Notes under the pieces: model-generated
Told to the model about the DNA's origin: nothing
The model's input: the letters and a program-made list of their open reading frames with translations, nothing else
Database searches by the model: none
Program-made: the position numbers and the translations under genes
In this document: positions 44,416 to 53,032 of the stretch, in pieces
How the letters are laid out: each line of letters starts with the position of its first letter
How positions within the stretch are numbered: position 1 is the stretch's first letter
Origin: JBFLYH01 sp964630235
Lineage (GTDB): Bacteria; Oederibacteriota; JAAXVQ01; JAUVAV01
DNA: 64,000 nt
Assembly: GCA_964630235.1 (NCBI GenBank)
Contig: CAZVUO010000002.1
Coordinates: 1-64,000, forward strand
Reading direction: 5' to 3'

Positions 44416-45240
44416 TCATCTTTGCCTTTTGACCCAGCGGAGCAATTTTTCATAATGCGACCCCCGCCAATAGACGCGGCCGCAAGACCGGCAGCGGTAA
44501 AAGCGCCGGTACGTCCTGGCGGTCATCGGCGGCAGCTGGGCCGCCACCGTCCGCTTGGCCACGCTTGCGATCCGGCCATTGCAGACCAGACACCGGCTGA
44601 AGGGACGGCCGCCGCGAACGCGGGGATACCGCCGCAGGATTTCGCGCCACTGCTTCTCCGGGTCCGTGGAACGGACCCAGTAACCGTGCCGGAGCTGTTT
44701 GTGCTTGAGCAGGTCCACGTCCCGGGTCAGAACCACGCGCCGCTGCCCGAGGGCGATGGCCACGATCTCCGGGTCTGGGAAGTGACTGCGGTAAACCGTG
44801 TCCAGCCCCCACAGGCGCAGACGGCGCGCCAGTTTGCCCAGGTGCGCGTCCGCGACGAATTTCAAAACCCGGGGGCCTTCGCGCGGCAGCAGCGGCTTCA
44901 AGCCCGGGCGCGGCGGGCGGGAGTCCCAGGGATAGACCTCGGCTTTTTCATCCGGCGCGAGTTGGTAGTAAAAACCCACGGGCCGTCCGGAGGCCAGCAA
45001 ATAGGAAATTTCGGTGTGCGGCACGCCCAGGGCCTCGAGGGTGTCCTTGACCGCCGGACGGCCTTTGACCGCGTGCCAGAACACACGGTGCTTCCTGGAG
45101 GCAGGCAGAAAATCGTTCAGATGGCCGTAAAATCGGAACCAGGCCGAAGTGATGCCGCTCCGCGGCCGGGACCAGACTGCCCAGGGCTGGGCGCGGTCAA
45201 TAGCGCGGGGGTTATTCTTCCCAGCGGACTTCCCACACAC
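44416..45240 (-). CDS. Mut7-C RNase-domain protein with N-terminal ubiquitin-like fold
   Basis: 274 residues from a GTG at 45240. The first recognisable fold is a ubiquitin-like Mut7-C_ub (FRFYGHLNDFLPASRKH ... AEVYPWD). The Mut7-C (PIN-like) domain follows: FVADAHLGKLARRLRLWGLDT, then VVLTRDVDLL, and a C-terminal zinc ribbon (CLVCNG ... CRSCGRVYWRGSHYEK). The family is predicted to be an RNase. Its physiological target is unknown. The homologous part begins only near residue 31. The single canonical start overlaps the previous gene by 29 bp, so a rare ATC at 45153, preceded by GGAG, is an alternative. Confidence 0.85.
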   Translation of the reverse strand: MCGKSAGKNNPRAIDRAQPWAVWSRPRSGITSAWFRFYGHLNDFLPASRKHRVFWHAVKGRPAVKDTLEALGVPHTEISYLLASGRPVGFYYQLAPDEKAEVYPWDSRPPRPGLKPLLPREGPRVLKFVADAHLGKLARRLRLWGLDTVYRSHFPDPEIVAIALGQRRVVLTRDVDLLKHKQLRHGYWVRSTDPEKQWREILRRYPRVRGGRPFSRCLVCNGRIASVAKRTVAAQLPPMTARTYRRFYRCRSCGRVYWRGSHYEKLLRWVKRQR

Positions 45241-45772
45241 AAGCCGGAGCGCCTTTCAGCACGCACTGGGGGTGCAAGGTCTGGGTGTTCTTCCCTCCGG
45301 AGATACGCATCACTTCGTCAAAGGAAGGGTTTAAATTATATTCGTGGTTGGGCGGCATATCGGCAAAGCCCTCGAGGGTCAGCCGCGCGTGGCGCAGCCC
45401 GGGCATTTCCGCGTTCAAATGCCCCGCATCGAACCACTGCCGCCAGGCAATGTTCGCCCGTTTGATCACGAACGTCGGACTCACGAAGGACACCAGCATT
45501 TTATAGACACCCCGGAAATTCTTGTTCATGTTGTACCGGGCGGCTTCTTCTACGATCTTCATGTCGCCTTTGCCCAGAACCTTGTCAGCCGCGACGATCA
45601 TGCGCATGTAAAAGCCGAAATCCACCCAGGTGACCGGCAAAACCGGCTTGTCGAAGGTTTTTTGGTCTTCCGGGCTCAGCGCGTCCCGGAGCTCGACCAA
45701 CCCTTGGACGCCGAAGCGCTGTTTGAGGAACTCATAAACCGCCAGTGGACCCGTGCCTTTTACGTTGGCCAT
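45212..45772 (-). CDS. V4R/heme-NO-binding-like small protein (DUF2378-like)
   Basis: 186 residues, all-helical N-terminal part and a beta-rich C-terminal part ending HPQCVLKGAPACVWEVRW. This matches the closing His/Cys pattern of V4R and related ligand-binding domains and resembles myxobacterial DUF2378 proteins. Such domains bind small hydrophobic molecules or sense nitrogen or redox signals, but no function is established. I assign the fold with moderate confidence only. It overlaps the Mut7-C gene. Confidence 0.65.
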   Translation of the reverse strand: MANVKGTGPLAVYEFLKQRFGVQGLVELRDALSPEDQKTFDKPVLPVTWVDFGFYMRMIVAADKVLGKGDMKIVEEAARYNMNKNFRGVYKMLVSFVSPTFVIKRANIAWRQWFDAGHLNAEMPGLRHARLTLEGFADMPPNHEYNLNPSFDEVMRISGGKNTQTLHPQCVLKGAPACVWEVRWEE

Positions 45773-45837
45773 CCGCCTAGCCCCCTTTTGGAAAATAGAT
45801 GATCATTTTACCACAACCGCCGCGGGAATAACCGGGC

Positions 45838-45877
45838 AAAAAAAACGCCGCGCGGCCCCGGAGGGAGCCGCGCGGCG
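45838..45877 (-). terminator. Rho-independent terminator
   Basis: On the minus strand an 11-bp GC stem (CGCCGCGCGGC, 45877-45867, with its complement 45856-45846) and ten-base loop are followed by eight T (45845-45838). It lies about 150 bp after the pyrophosphatase stop codon and should end that transcript. Confidence 0.85.
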
Positions 45878-45886
45878 CCAGGAATA

Positions 45887-45937
45887 TGGAGCCCCCCGGG
45901 CGACTGCAAGAAGTCCCTTTAGGGACAAAGCCCGGGA
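45887..45937. repeat. Dispersed 50-bp repeat, copy A
   Basis: TGGAGCCCCCCGGGCGAC followed by GAAGTCCCTTTAGGGA and AAGCCCGGG. A close copy lies at 57286-57337. It contains internal complementary runs (CCCGGG, TCCC/GGGA). Confidence 0.7.
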
Positions 45938-46026
45938 TACCCACTTCAACCCTCGCTACCCCCTCGTGACGACATCCCTGGAGCAGCGATTCCGCATTCA
46001 CCCCCCCTGCGGAGGGGACGGTACGC

Positions 46027-48471
46027 CTAGCGCTTGATGCGCATGGCGTAGAACGAGCGCCAGACGAACACCAGCATGATCAGGAAGAACACGGCCGACA
46101 CTTCCAGGCTGATGGCGCGCGGCAGGGTGATCGCCAGCTCCACGGCCAGGAGCCCGAAGAGTGTGGTGAACTTGATGATCGGGTTCAGGGCCACCGAGGA
46201 CGTATCCTTGAACGGGTCGCCCACCGTGTCGCCCACCACCGTGGCATCGTGCAGGGGCGTGCCCTTTTCCTTGAGCTCGGTCTCCACGATCTTCTTGGCG
46301 TTGTCCCAGGCGCCGCCCGCGTCGGCCATGAAAATGGCCTGATACAGGCCGAAGACCGCGATCGAGATCAGGTAGCCGATGAAAAAATTGGAATCCAGGC
46401 AGGCGAAGGCCAGGGTCCCGGCGAAGACCGCGATAAAGATGTTGAACATGCCGCGCTGGGCGTACTGGGTGCAGATGGCGACCACGCGCTTGCTATCCTC
46501 GATCGAGGCCTTGGTCGCGCCTTTGGAGAGCTTGATGTTGGCCTTGATGAACTCCACCGCGCGGAAGGCGCCGGTCGAGACGGCCTGGGTGGAGGCGCCG
46601 GTGAACCAGTAGATGACGGCGCCGCCCGTGATCAGACCGAGCAGGAAGAGCGGGTTTAAGACGGAGAACATGCCCGCCGCGGCGTCCAGCTGGGCCTGGT
46701 TGATCATCTGGTGCCCGCCCGGGTTGGCCAGGAGCACGATGATGGAAAAAATCAAGGTCGTGGCGCCGACCACGGCCGTGCCGATCAGCACGGGCTTGGC
46801 CGTGGCTTTAAAGGTGTTGCCGGCGCCGTCATTCTCTTCCAGGAAGCCCTTGGCCTTCTTGAAATCGGGCTCGAACCCGAAATCCTGCTTGATCTCCTGC
46901 TTGATCTTGGGCAGGGTCTCGATGGTGGAGAGCTCGTACACCGACTGGGCGTTGTCCGTGACCGGGCCGTAAGAGTCCACGGCAATGGTCACCGGGCCCA
47001 TGCCCAGGAAGCCGAAGGCCACCAGGCCGAACGCGAACACCGAGGGCGCCACCATGTGCTCCCCGAGGCCGGCCGTGCTCACCAGATAAGCGCCGGCCAT
47101 CAGGGCGACGATCGAGAGCCCCATCCAGAAGGCCGAGAAATTTCCGGCCACGAAGCCGGACAGGATATCCAGCGAGGGGCCGCCTTCGCGGGCCGAGGTC
47201 ACCACTTCCTTGACGTGCTGCGACTTGGTGGAGGTGAAAACCTTGACCAGTTCGGGGATAATGGCGCCGGCAAGCGTGCCGCAGGTGATGATGGTGGCCA
47301 GTTTCCACCACAGGGTGCCGTCGCCCAGGTCCGCGATCAGGTAGTAGGAGGCCAGGTACGTCATGGCGATCGAGACGCCCGAAGTCAGCCAGACCAGGTT
47401 GGTGAGCGGGGTCTCAAAGTTCATCTTGTCGGCCACGCCGAAGCGGACCTTGGCCAGGGTCTCGTTGATCCAATAGGAAACGCCGCTGGTCACGATCATC
47501 AGCACGCGCATGACGAAGATCCACACCAGCAGCTGGATCTGGGTTTGGGGATTGGCCACGGCCAGCACGATGAAGGTGATCAGCGCCACGCCGGTCACGC
47601 CGTAAGTTTCGAACCCGTCGGCCGTGGGGCCGACCGAATCGCCCGCGTTGTCGCCCGTGCAGTCCGCGATCACGCCGGGGTTGCGCGCGTCGTCTTCCTT
47701 GATCTTGAAGACGATCTTCATCAGGTCCGAGCCGATATCCGCGATCTTGGTGAAGATGCCGCCCGCGATCCGGAGCGCCGCCGCGCCCAGGGACTCGCCG
47801 ATGGCGAAGCCGATGAAGCAAAAACCGGCCAGGTGCCCGGGCACGTAGAGCAGGATCGCGAGCATGATGATGAGTTCGATGCTGATGAGCAGCATGCCGA
47901 TGCTGATCCCGGCTTTCAGCGGGATGGAATAGGTCGGGAACGGCTTGCCGCCGAGGCTGGCGAAGGCCGCGCGCGAGTTGGCGAAGGTGTTGATGCGGAT
48001 GCCGAACAGGGCCACGAAGAAGCTGCCCGCGATGCCCACCAGGCTGAAGAACAGGATGATCAGCATGTTGCCGAAGCCCACGGGCTTGAGCCAGCCGAAG
48101 TAGATGGTAATGATGGCGCCGATGAAAACCCAGAGGATCAGGATGAACTTGAGCTGGGTGAACAGGTAGGTCTTGCAGGTGGCGTAGATCAGCTCGGAGA
48201 TCTCGCGCATGGCCTTGTGCACGGGCAGGTTCTTGAGCTGCATGTACATCCCCAGGCCGAAGAACATGCCGGCCACGCAGATCAAAATACCCCAGGTGAG
48301 CAGGGTGCTGCCCGGCATGCCCAGGAAGGTCACGCTTCCCAGATCGGGCAGGACCAGATCCGCCTCGCTGGCGCGCGCCGGCATGGCCAGGGCCAGGCCG
48401 AGCAAGCTTGCGCCGGCCGTGCCCGCCATCCTCATCGCCTTGTTAAAAAAACCCGAAAACAACCGCTTCAT
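46027..48471 (-). CDS. hppA: Membrane-bound proton (or sodium) translocating pyrophosphatase
   Basis: 814 residues from ATG 48471 (GGAGG five bases upstream). About 16 transmembrane helices with the pyrophosphatase core: GIFTKIADIGSDL, GDNAGDSVGPTADGFETYGVTG, VVTSAREGGPSLDILSGF and GNTFKATAKP. A Lys after GNTF is the marker of the potassium-independent class, though this is inferred. The first core motif differs from the usual DVGADLVGK (DIGSDLMKI here), so this is a divergent branch. The N-terminus (to ARAS near 38) looks like a cleavable signal peptide, which some divergent members have. It couples pyrophosphate hydrolysis to ion pumping out of the cytosol. Terminator downstream, promoter upstream. 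Confidence 0.93.
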   Translation of the reverse strand: MKRLFSGFFNKAMRMAGTAGASLLGLALAMPARASEADLVLPDLGSVTFLGMPGSTLLTWGILICVAGMFFGLGMYMQLKNLPVHKAMREISELIYATCKTYLFTQLKFILILWVFIGAIITIYFGWLKPVGFGNMLIILFFSLVGIAGSFFVALFGIRINTFANSRAAFASLGGKPFPTYSIPLKAGISIGMLLISIELIIMLAILLYVPGHLAGFCFIGFAIGESLGAAALRIAGGIFTKIADIGSDLMKIVFKIKEDDARNPGVIADCTGDNAGDSVGPTADGFETYGVTGVALITFIVLAVANPQTQIQLLVWIFVMRVLMIVTSGVSYWINETLAKVRFGVADKMNFETPLTNLVWLTSGVSIAMTYLASYYLIADLGDGTLWWKLATIITCGTLAGAIIPELVKVFTSTKSQHVKEVVTSAREGGPSLDILSGFVAGNFSAFWMGLSIVALMAGAYLVSTAGLGEHMVAPSVFAFGLVAFGFLGMGPVTIAVDSYGPVTDNAQSVYELSTIETLPKIKQEIKQDFGFEPDFKKAKGFLEENDGAGNTFKATAKPVLIGTAVVGATTLIFSIIVLLANPGGHQMINQAQLDAAAGMFSVLNPLFLLGLITGGAVIYWFTGASTQAVSTGAFRAVEFIKANIKLSKGATKASIEDSKRVVAICTQYAQRGMFNIFIAVFAGTLAFACLDSNFFIGYLISIAVFGLYQAIFMADAGGAWDNAKKIVETELKEKGTPLHDATVVGDTVGDPFKDTSSVALNPIIKFTTLFGLLAVELAITLPRAISLEVSAVFFLIMLVFVWRSFYAMRIKR

Positions 48472-48523
48472 CCTTGCCTCCTCCACGCTATTTTTAAATC
48501 GAACCCCCATAAATCGAGGCATT

Positions 48524-48551
48524 ATTATGAACACGAACGCCGAGATGTCAA
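48524..48551 (-). promoter_or_regulatory. Promoter of hppA
   Basis: Minus-strand TTGACA (48551-48546), 16-bp spacer, CATAAT (48529-48524). Leader of about 45 nt. Confidence 0.65.
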
Positions 48552-48953
48552 ATTAAAAATCCCCTCCCTCGAAAAAAGGGGGATGAAGCGGAGGATGAGG
48601 GTGAGGGCGGCGAGTTTTATTAGCAGGCTGATGAAAAAGCCCGCAGAGCGGTCTTTTTCGATCGCGTCGCGTAGAAAACCCCATGAAAAATAGGAGATTT
48701 TTCATGGGGTAACAGGGTGCTAGCGGAATATATTTGGGTTTTTCAGCACCCTGTTAGTAATCCCCCTGTGTCCCCCTTTAGAAAAGGGGGAGCGTCACTA
48801 TCCCGCCTCTTTTCTACAAATCCACCCCTCTTTTCTAAAGAGGGGTCGGGAGAGATTACTCATAACCGTTCAACTTCTACTGTCACCTGCTCCAGTGTCC
48901 AAGTGCTCTGCCATGGGCTAAGCACGGAACAAAGGAGCGGGTGGCTTCCTGAT
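48552..48953. repeat. Non-coding run of stacked hairpins
   Basis: No gene seen. Perfect stems: CCCCATGAAAAAT/ATTTTTCATGGGG (48679-48709); AACAGGGTGCT/AGCACCCTGTT (48711-48755); TCCCCCTTT with AAGGGGGA (48771-48791); ACCCCTCTTT/AAAGAGGGGT (48824-48846). Around 48866-48912 a partial copy of the word-pair element occurs, with CAACTTCTACTGTCACCTGCTC-like sequence. Confidence 0.7.
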
Positions 48954-50669
48954 CTAGGTTGGTCGTTTATGTGGCTTCATCCCGCGCCGGAGCAGGGTCC
49001 GGCGCTGCTGTTTTCTTTCCTGGTGCGTGCGGGACACGGCCAGGGGCTCGTGGGTCCAGGGGTCCAGGCCGGTCGCGTACATCACGCCGGCCAGGGTCAT
49101 GGGCAGGGGGATGAAATCCTGCATCTGCTCCACGCGCAGGCCCAGGCGCCGGGCCTGCCCCGCGGCTTGGCGCATCTGCTCCGCGCTGCCGCCAGGGAAC
49201 GAGGCGATGAAATACGCGGTCAGAAGCGCCTGGCGCTTGTGCCGGTCGGCCGCGGCCTGATACGCGCGCACGAAGCGTTCGAACACCGGCCAGCCCGGCT
49301 TGCGCATGCGCCCGAGCACCCGGCTGTCCGCGTGCTCGGGCGCAACCTTGAGCGCGCCGGACACATGCCCGCCGGCCACCAGGCCGTCGAGGTAGGCCGG
49401 GTCGCACAGCGCCAGGTCATAGCGGACGCCCGAGGCCACGAACACGTGCTTGACGCCGGGCACGGCCGCGACCTGGCGCAGGAGGTCCAGCTGGGCCGCG
49501 TGGCTGGTCTCCAGATGCCGGCAAAGGCCCGGATGCAGGCAGGAAGGACGGCCGCAGGGGCCCTGGGGACGCAGACAGCGCAGGGCGTACATGTTGGCCG
49601 TGGGGCCGCCCAGGTCCGTGATCGTGCCGTGAAAATCCTTCCGGGCCGCGAGGCGGCGCGCCTCGGCGAGCGCGGACCCTGCGCTGCGCGACTGGATCAG
49701 CTTGCCCTGGTGCTGGCCCAGGGCGCAGAAACTGCAGCCGCCGAAACAGCCGCGGTGCGTGATGATCGAATGGCGCACCGGCTCCAGCGCGGGGACCGGT
49801 TCAGCGTAGCCCGGGTGCGCGGCGCGCGCATAGGGCAGGTCGTAGATCGCGTCCATCTCGGCTGCGCTCAGCGGCAAGGCGGGTGGATACACGACCACAA
49901 AGCGTTTGCCGTGGGGCTGCGCGAGCACGCGGCCCGGGTGCGCCTCGCGGCCGCGTTCCTCATCCAGGGCGGCCCGGACCAGAAGCCGTTTGTCCTCGGC
50001 CACCGCCTCGAAAGACGGCAGCAGAAGCAGGCGGGGGTCCTCGGGCAAAACACCGCTGACCACCGCGGTGCCGGGGATGCCGGCCAGGGGCTCGCCGCGG
50101 TCCAGGCGTCGCGCGATCTCCACGGCCGCGTGCTCGCCCATGCCGTAGACCAGAATGTCCGCCTTGGCGTCCAGCAGCAGCGAGCGCCGGACCCGGTCCT
50201 CCCAGTAATCGTAGTGCGCCAGCCGGCGCATGCTGGCTTCGATGCCGCCCAGCGCCACGGGCAGGCCGGGAAACGCGGCCCGGGCCAGATTGGCGTACAC
50301 GATGGAAGCGCGGTTGGGCCTGCGGCCGTACGCATTGCCTGGCGTGTAGGCGTCGTCGCGCCGCAGTTTCTTGTTGGCCGTGTAGTTGGCCACCAGGGAG
50401 TCCATGGCGCCGGCGGTCACGCCGGCGTACAGACGGGGCCGGCCCAGGCGGGCGATGTCCTGCGGCCGTTTCCAGTCCGGTTGCGCGATCACGCCCGCGC
50501 GGAACCCCCGGCTGACCAGAAAGCGCCCGATGACCGCCGCGCCGAAGCTGGGGTGGTCCACGTACGCGTCGCCGGTCACGAGCAGGACGTCCAGTTCGTC
50601 CCAGCCAAGGGCGCGCATTTCTTCCCGCGTCATGGGCAGGAATGGAGGTTGTTTCAGGGAGTGCGGCAT
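48954..50669 (-). CDS. YgiQ-family radical SAM protein
   Basis: 571 residues from ATG 50669. N-terminal domain (ELDVLLVTGDAYVDHPSFGAAVIGR; RPNRASIVYANLARAAFPGLPVALGG), then the radical SAM cluster Cys in RGCFGGCSFCALGQHQG, and DLGGPTANMY and KVAPEHADSRVL typical of YgiQ proteins. They bind a 4Fe-4S cluster and S-adenosylmethionine. No reaction has been established for the family. Eight bases after the small barrel gene. Confidence 0.93.
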   Translation of the reverse strand: MPHSLKQPPFLPMTREEMRALGWDELDVLLVTGDAYVDHPSFGAAVIGRFLVSRGFRAGVIAQPDWKRPQDIARLGRPRLYAGVTAGAMDSLVANYTANKKLRRDDAYTPGNAYGRRPNRASIVYANLARAAFPGLPVALGGIEASMRRLAHYDYWEDRVRRSLLLDAKADILVYGMGEHAAVEIARRLDRGEPLAGIPGTAVVSGVLPEDPRLLLLPSFEAVAEDKRLLVRAALDEERGREAHPGRVLAQPHGKRFVVVYPPALPLSAAEMDAIYDLPYARAAHPGYAEPVPALEPVRHSIITHRGCFGGCSFCALGQHQGKLIQSRSAGSALAEARRLAARKDFHGTITDLGGPTANMYALRCLRPQGPCGRPSCLHPGLCRHLETSHAAQLDLLRQVAAVPGVKHVFVASGVRYDLALCDPAYLDGLVAGGHVSGALKVAPEHADSRVLGRMRKPGWPVFERFVRAYQAAADRHKRQALLTAYFIASFPGGSAEQMRQAAGQARRLGLRVEQMQDFIPLPMTLAGVMYATGLDPWTHEPLAVSRTHQERKQQRRTLLRRGMKPHKRPT

Positions 50670-50677
50670 GGTAGCGG

Positions 50678-51388
50678 CTAAAAGAACTCGAGGCCCGCGT
50701 CGAGCAGGACCTGCCAGCGCTGGTCCCACACGTACGTGTCGGGAATGGTGTCATAGCTCGGCGCGCCGTACACGCGGTCATAGTAAAAATCATTGACCTT
50801 GGCATGGTGCCCGGCGCAGCGGACCTTGACCCCGTAGGAGAACAGCATGGATCCCGCTCGCTGGTAGCGGCTCAGACCCGCTTCCGCATACCCGCCCCAG
50901 CCGAAGGTCCAGCGCGGGGTGTAGCCTTCGATATGATCCAGGCCCGCCTCGGCCTCCCCGTAGTTGCTGGCGCCGGCGGCCAGGCTGGCCACCCAGTCCG
51001 ACCCGGGGATTTGATAATAATAGCGCGGGCCGAAGAACCATGCATAGTAATTGCCGCCGGTGCTTTCGCGGTCGCCATAGTCTCCGGTATCCGGATAGTA
51101 AACGTACACGTCGTTCTTCATCCGTTCCGCGATGCCGGTGTAGCCGTATTGCCCGCCCAGCTCGAGCCCCAGCCACGGCAGGGGCTTGTAGCCCACCACC
51201 GCGTCCAGGGCCAGGCCGCCGCCCCAGATTCCCATGATCTCGCCGGCTGTCCCCATGTAGCCCGCTCCCAGATGCAGGGTAAAGCCGCTGTGCAGGAGGT
51301 TTTCCTCCGCTGCCGCCGGCCGAAGACCCAGGCAGATCGCGAGACCAACAGCAAGCCCCAGGGAGGCAACACGCCAACTGTTTTTCAT
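50678..51388 (-). CDS. Small outer-membrane beta-barrel protein
   Basis: 236 residues from ATG 51388 (GAGGGG close by). Signal peptide (MKNSWRVASLGLAVGLAICLGLRPAAA) then about eight alternating strands rich in Gly, Tyr and Trp (FTLHLGAGYMGTAGEI, LGLELGGQYGYTG, YYAWFFGPRYYYQI) ending VLLDAGLEFF, a terminal Phe as in BAM substrates. Size and pattern match OmpA/OmpW-type eight-strand barrels. Function unknown. Confidence 0.85.
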   Translation of the reverse strand: MKNSWRVASLGLAVGLAICLGLRPAAAEENLLHSGFTLHLGAGYMGTAGEIMGIWGGGLALDAVVGYKPLPWLGLELGGQYGYTGIAERMKNDVYVYYPDTGDYGDRESTGGNYYAWFFGPRYYYQIPGSDWVASLAAGASNYGEAEAGLDHIEGYTPRWTFGWGGYAEAGLSRYQRAGSMLFSYGVKVRCAGHHAKVNDFYYDRVYGAPSYDTIPDTYVWDQRWQVLLDAGLEFF

Positions 51389-51494
51389 CGAACCCCTCTT
51401 TTCCCCATCGCACCGCGGGGCGAACACTATTCTCTCTGCCGGCGAAGGAAAAGCAAGAAGTAAAAATTGTGGTCTGTCATTAAATTCTCCAGTC

Positions 51495-51592
51495 GGTCAT
51501 TGCGAGGAGTCCCCACAGGAGACGACGAAGCAATCCATTTTTCGACAGGAAAGAGCAGATTGCCGCGCTCCCCCTGGTCGCTCGCAATGACC
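51495..51592. repeat. 98-bp inverted repeat with CATTGCGAG ends
   Basis: Perfect 12-bp terminal inverted repeat GGTCATTGCGAG (51495-51506)/CTCGCAATGACC (51581-51592) and a subterminal GCAATC/GATTGC pair. This type of CATTGCGAG element is a common small intergenic repeat in environmental bacteria. It lies in the 305-bp gap between the barrel gene and the cyclase gene. Confidence 0.8.
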
Positions 51593-51602
51593 ATCATGTG
51601 GC

Positions 51603-51624
51603 AGGGCGTTTAATTAAACGCCCT
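51603..51624. promoter_or_regulatory. 22-bp perfect palindrome, possible operator
   Basis: AGGGCGTTTAA with its exact complement, centred on TTAA, 34 bp upstream of the -35 box of the cyclase promoter. Its symmetry and position suit a dimeric regulator. It could also be a small hairpin repeat. Confidence 0.4.
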
Positions 51625-51657
51625 CAGAAATGCCTCTTAAATATTTCCCCTTCCAAG

Positions 51658-51686
51658 TTGGCATCTTGCCGGTTTTTGTTTACAAT
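51658..51686 (+). promoter_or_regulatory. Promoter of the nucleotide cyclase gene
   Basis: TTGGCA (51658-51663), 17-bp spacer, TACAAT (51681-51686), eight bases before the ATG at 51694, so the mRNA would start at or one base before the start codon. Confidence 0.6.
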
Positions 51687-51693
51687 ACCGCCC

Positions 51694-53004
51694 ATGAAAC
51701 CCCTGCACGCACCCCATCACGCCAAGCGCAACACCGCGAGCCTCATCCAGCACATCCGGTCCACGCGCAAGGAACGGACCATCCTGTTCACGGACATCGA
51801 ACATTCGACCCGCTTCTGGTCCCGCCACGGCGACATCCAGGGCCGCCTCATGGTGGACCGGCACAACTGGCTGCTCTTCCCCATCATCAGGCATTTCGGC
51901 GGCTGGGTCGTGAAGACCATCGGCGACTCGATCATGGCCGCCTTCAAGGACCCTGACCAGGCCCTGTCGGCCGCCATCGCGTTCCAGCAGATGCTGGAGC
52001 GCGAGCGCCATCTGAACCCGGACTTCACCATCCAGATCCGCATCGGACTGCACAGCGGCGCGACCCTGGTCGAGCACAACGACGTCTTCGGCGACGTGGT
52101 GAACACCGCGGCCCGCGTGGAAAGCCAGGCCGAGGGCGGGGAGATCCTGCTCTCCGCCGAGACCCGCAAACGCGTCAACCGGAAAAAATACGTCCTGGAG
52201 GACCATGGCGCGTTCGTGCCCAAAGGTAAAACCAGGCCGCTGCAGGTCTTTTTGTGCCGCTGGCAGGAAGCACCGGACCTGCTGGAGCCCATCCGCGTGT
52301 CCTCGCGGCTGCCCCTGATCCCCCGGCAGCGCCTGGAGATCTTGCTCTACGCCGCCTCCAGCGCGGCCGCGGTCCTGCTCCCGGGCTGGCTGTACCTGCG
52401 CTTCCTGGCGAGCGAGAACGAGACCCTGTCCTTGATGCTGCTGAATCCCGGCACGTTCTGGTGGGAGTATCCCCTGCTGGTCCTGCTCGGCGTGCTGGCC
52501 GCGGCCGGCCTGTACGCCGCGGCCTTCAAACTAAAAAAGATCCCCCACGCCCTGCTCCGGTGCTTCAAGGGCGGGTTCGGGTTCCTGGCGGCGTTCACGC
52601 TTTCGCTCGGCCTGCTCAGCCTGGTCCCGGGCGCGCCGGGCCGCTATTTCCAGACCCCGCTCCACGCTTCCAAGCATCTGTTCGTGAAGGCTCTGCTGCC
52701 GGACACGCCCGCGTACCGGACGCCGGCCCTGGACGGCGAGATCTTCCGCCACTTCCAGCCCGGCCAGCTGCTCTTGCTGAACGCCGTGAAGCAGAGCGGC
52801 GGGGTGACCTGGAACAAGGTCCTCGTCGGCCCGGGCCGCTACGGCTGGATGCCCCGGGTCCTGCCCCTGGACATCGGCGTGCTGCCCAAGCGCGTGACCT
52901 TCACGGACAAGTTCTATTTCCGCATCCGGGATCTTTATGCCCTCATCCTGGGACTGGCCGGATTTATCTGGGGCTTTTTCACCTTCCGCCTGCGCCCGGC
53001 CTGA
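51694..53004 (+). CDS. Class III adenylate/guanylate cyclase with C-terminal membrane domain
   Basis: 436 residues from ATG 51694, without a ribosome site. The cyclase domain comes first (about 25-185): ILFTDIEHSTRFW with metal Asp34, VVKTIGDSIMAAF with the substrate Lys and second metal Asp, IRIGLHSGATL, and DVVNTAARVESQAEGGEI with the transition-state Asn and Arg. The catalytic set is complete. After a linker come three or four transmembrane helices (about 215-320) and a roughly 90-residue tail (FQPGQLLLLNAVKQSGG ... KVLVGPGRYGWMPR) that looks SH3-like, ending with a further helix. Cyclases usually carry sensors before the catalytic domain, so a membrane sensor after it is unusual. Which nucleotide it makes is not settled. 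Confidence 0.88.
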   Translation: MKPLHAPHHAKRNTASLIQHIRSTRKERTILFTDIEHSTRFWSRHGDIQGRLMVDRHNWLLFPIIRHFGGWVVKTIGDSIMAAFKDPDQALSAAIAFQQMLERERHLNPDFTIQIRIGLHSGATLVEHNDVFGDVVNTAARVESQAEGGEILLSAETRKRVNRKKYVLEDHGAFVPKGKTRPLQVFLCRWQEAPDLLEPIRVSSRLPLIPRQRLEILLYAASSAAAVLLPGWLYLRFLASENETLSLMLLNPGTFWWEYPLLVLLGVLAAAGLYAAAFKLKKIPHALLRCFKGGFGFLAAFTLSLGLLSLVPGAPGRYFQTPLHASKHLFVKALLPDTPAYRTPALDGEIFRHFQPGQLLLLNAVKQSGGVTWNKVLVGPGRYGWMPRVLPLDIGVLPKRVTFTDKFYFRIRDLYALILGLAGFIWGFFTFRLRPA

Positions 53005-53032
53005 CGGCCGGCCGCCCCTGCCCTTTTATCTA

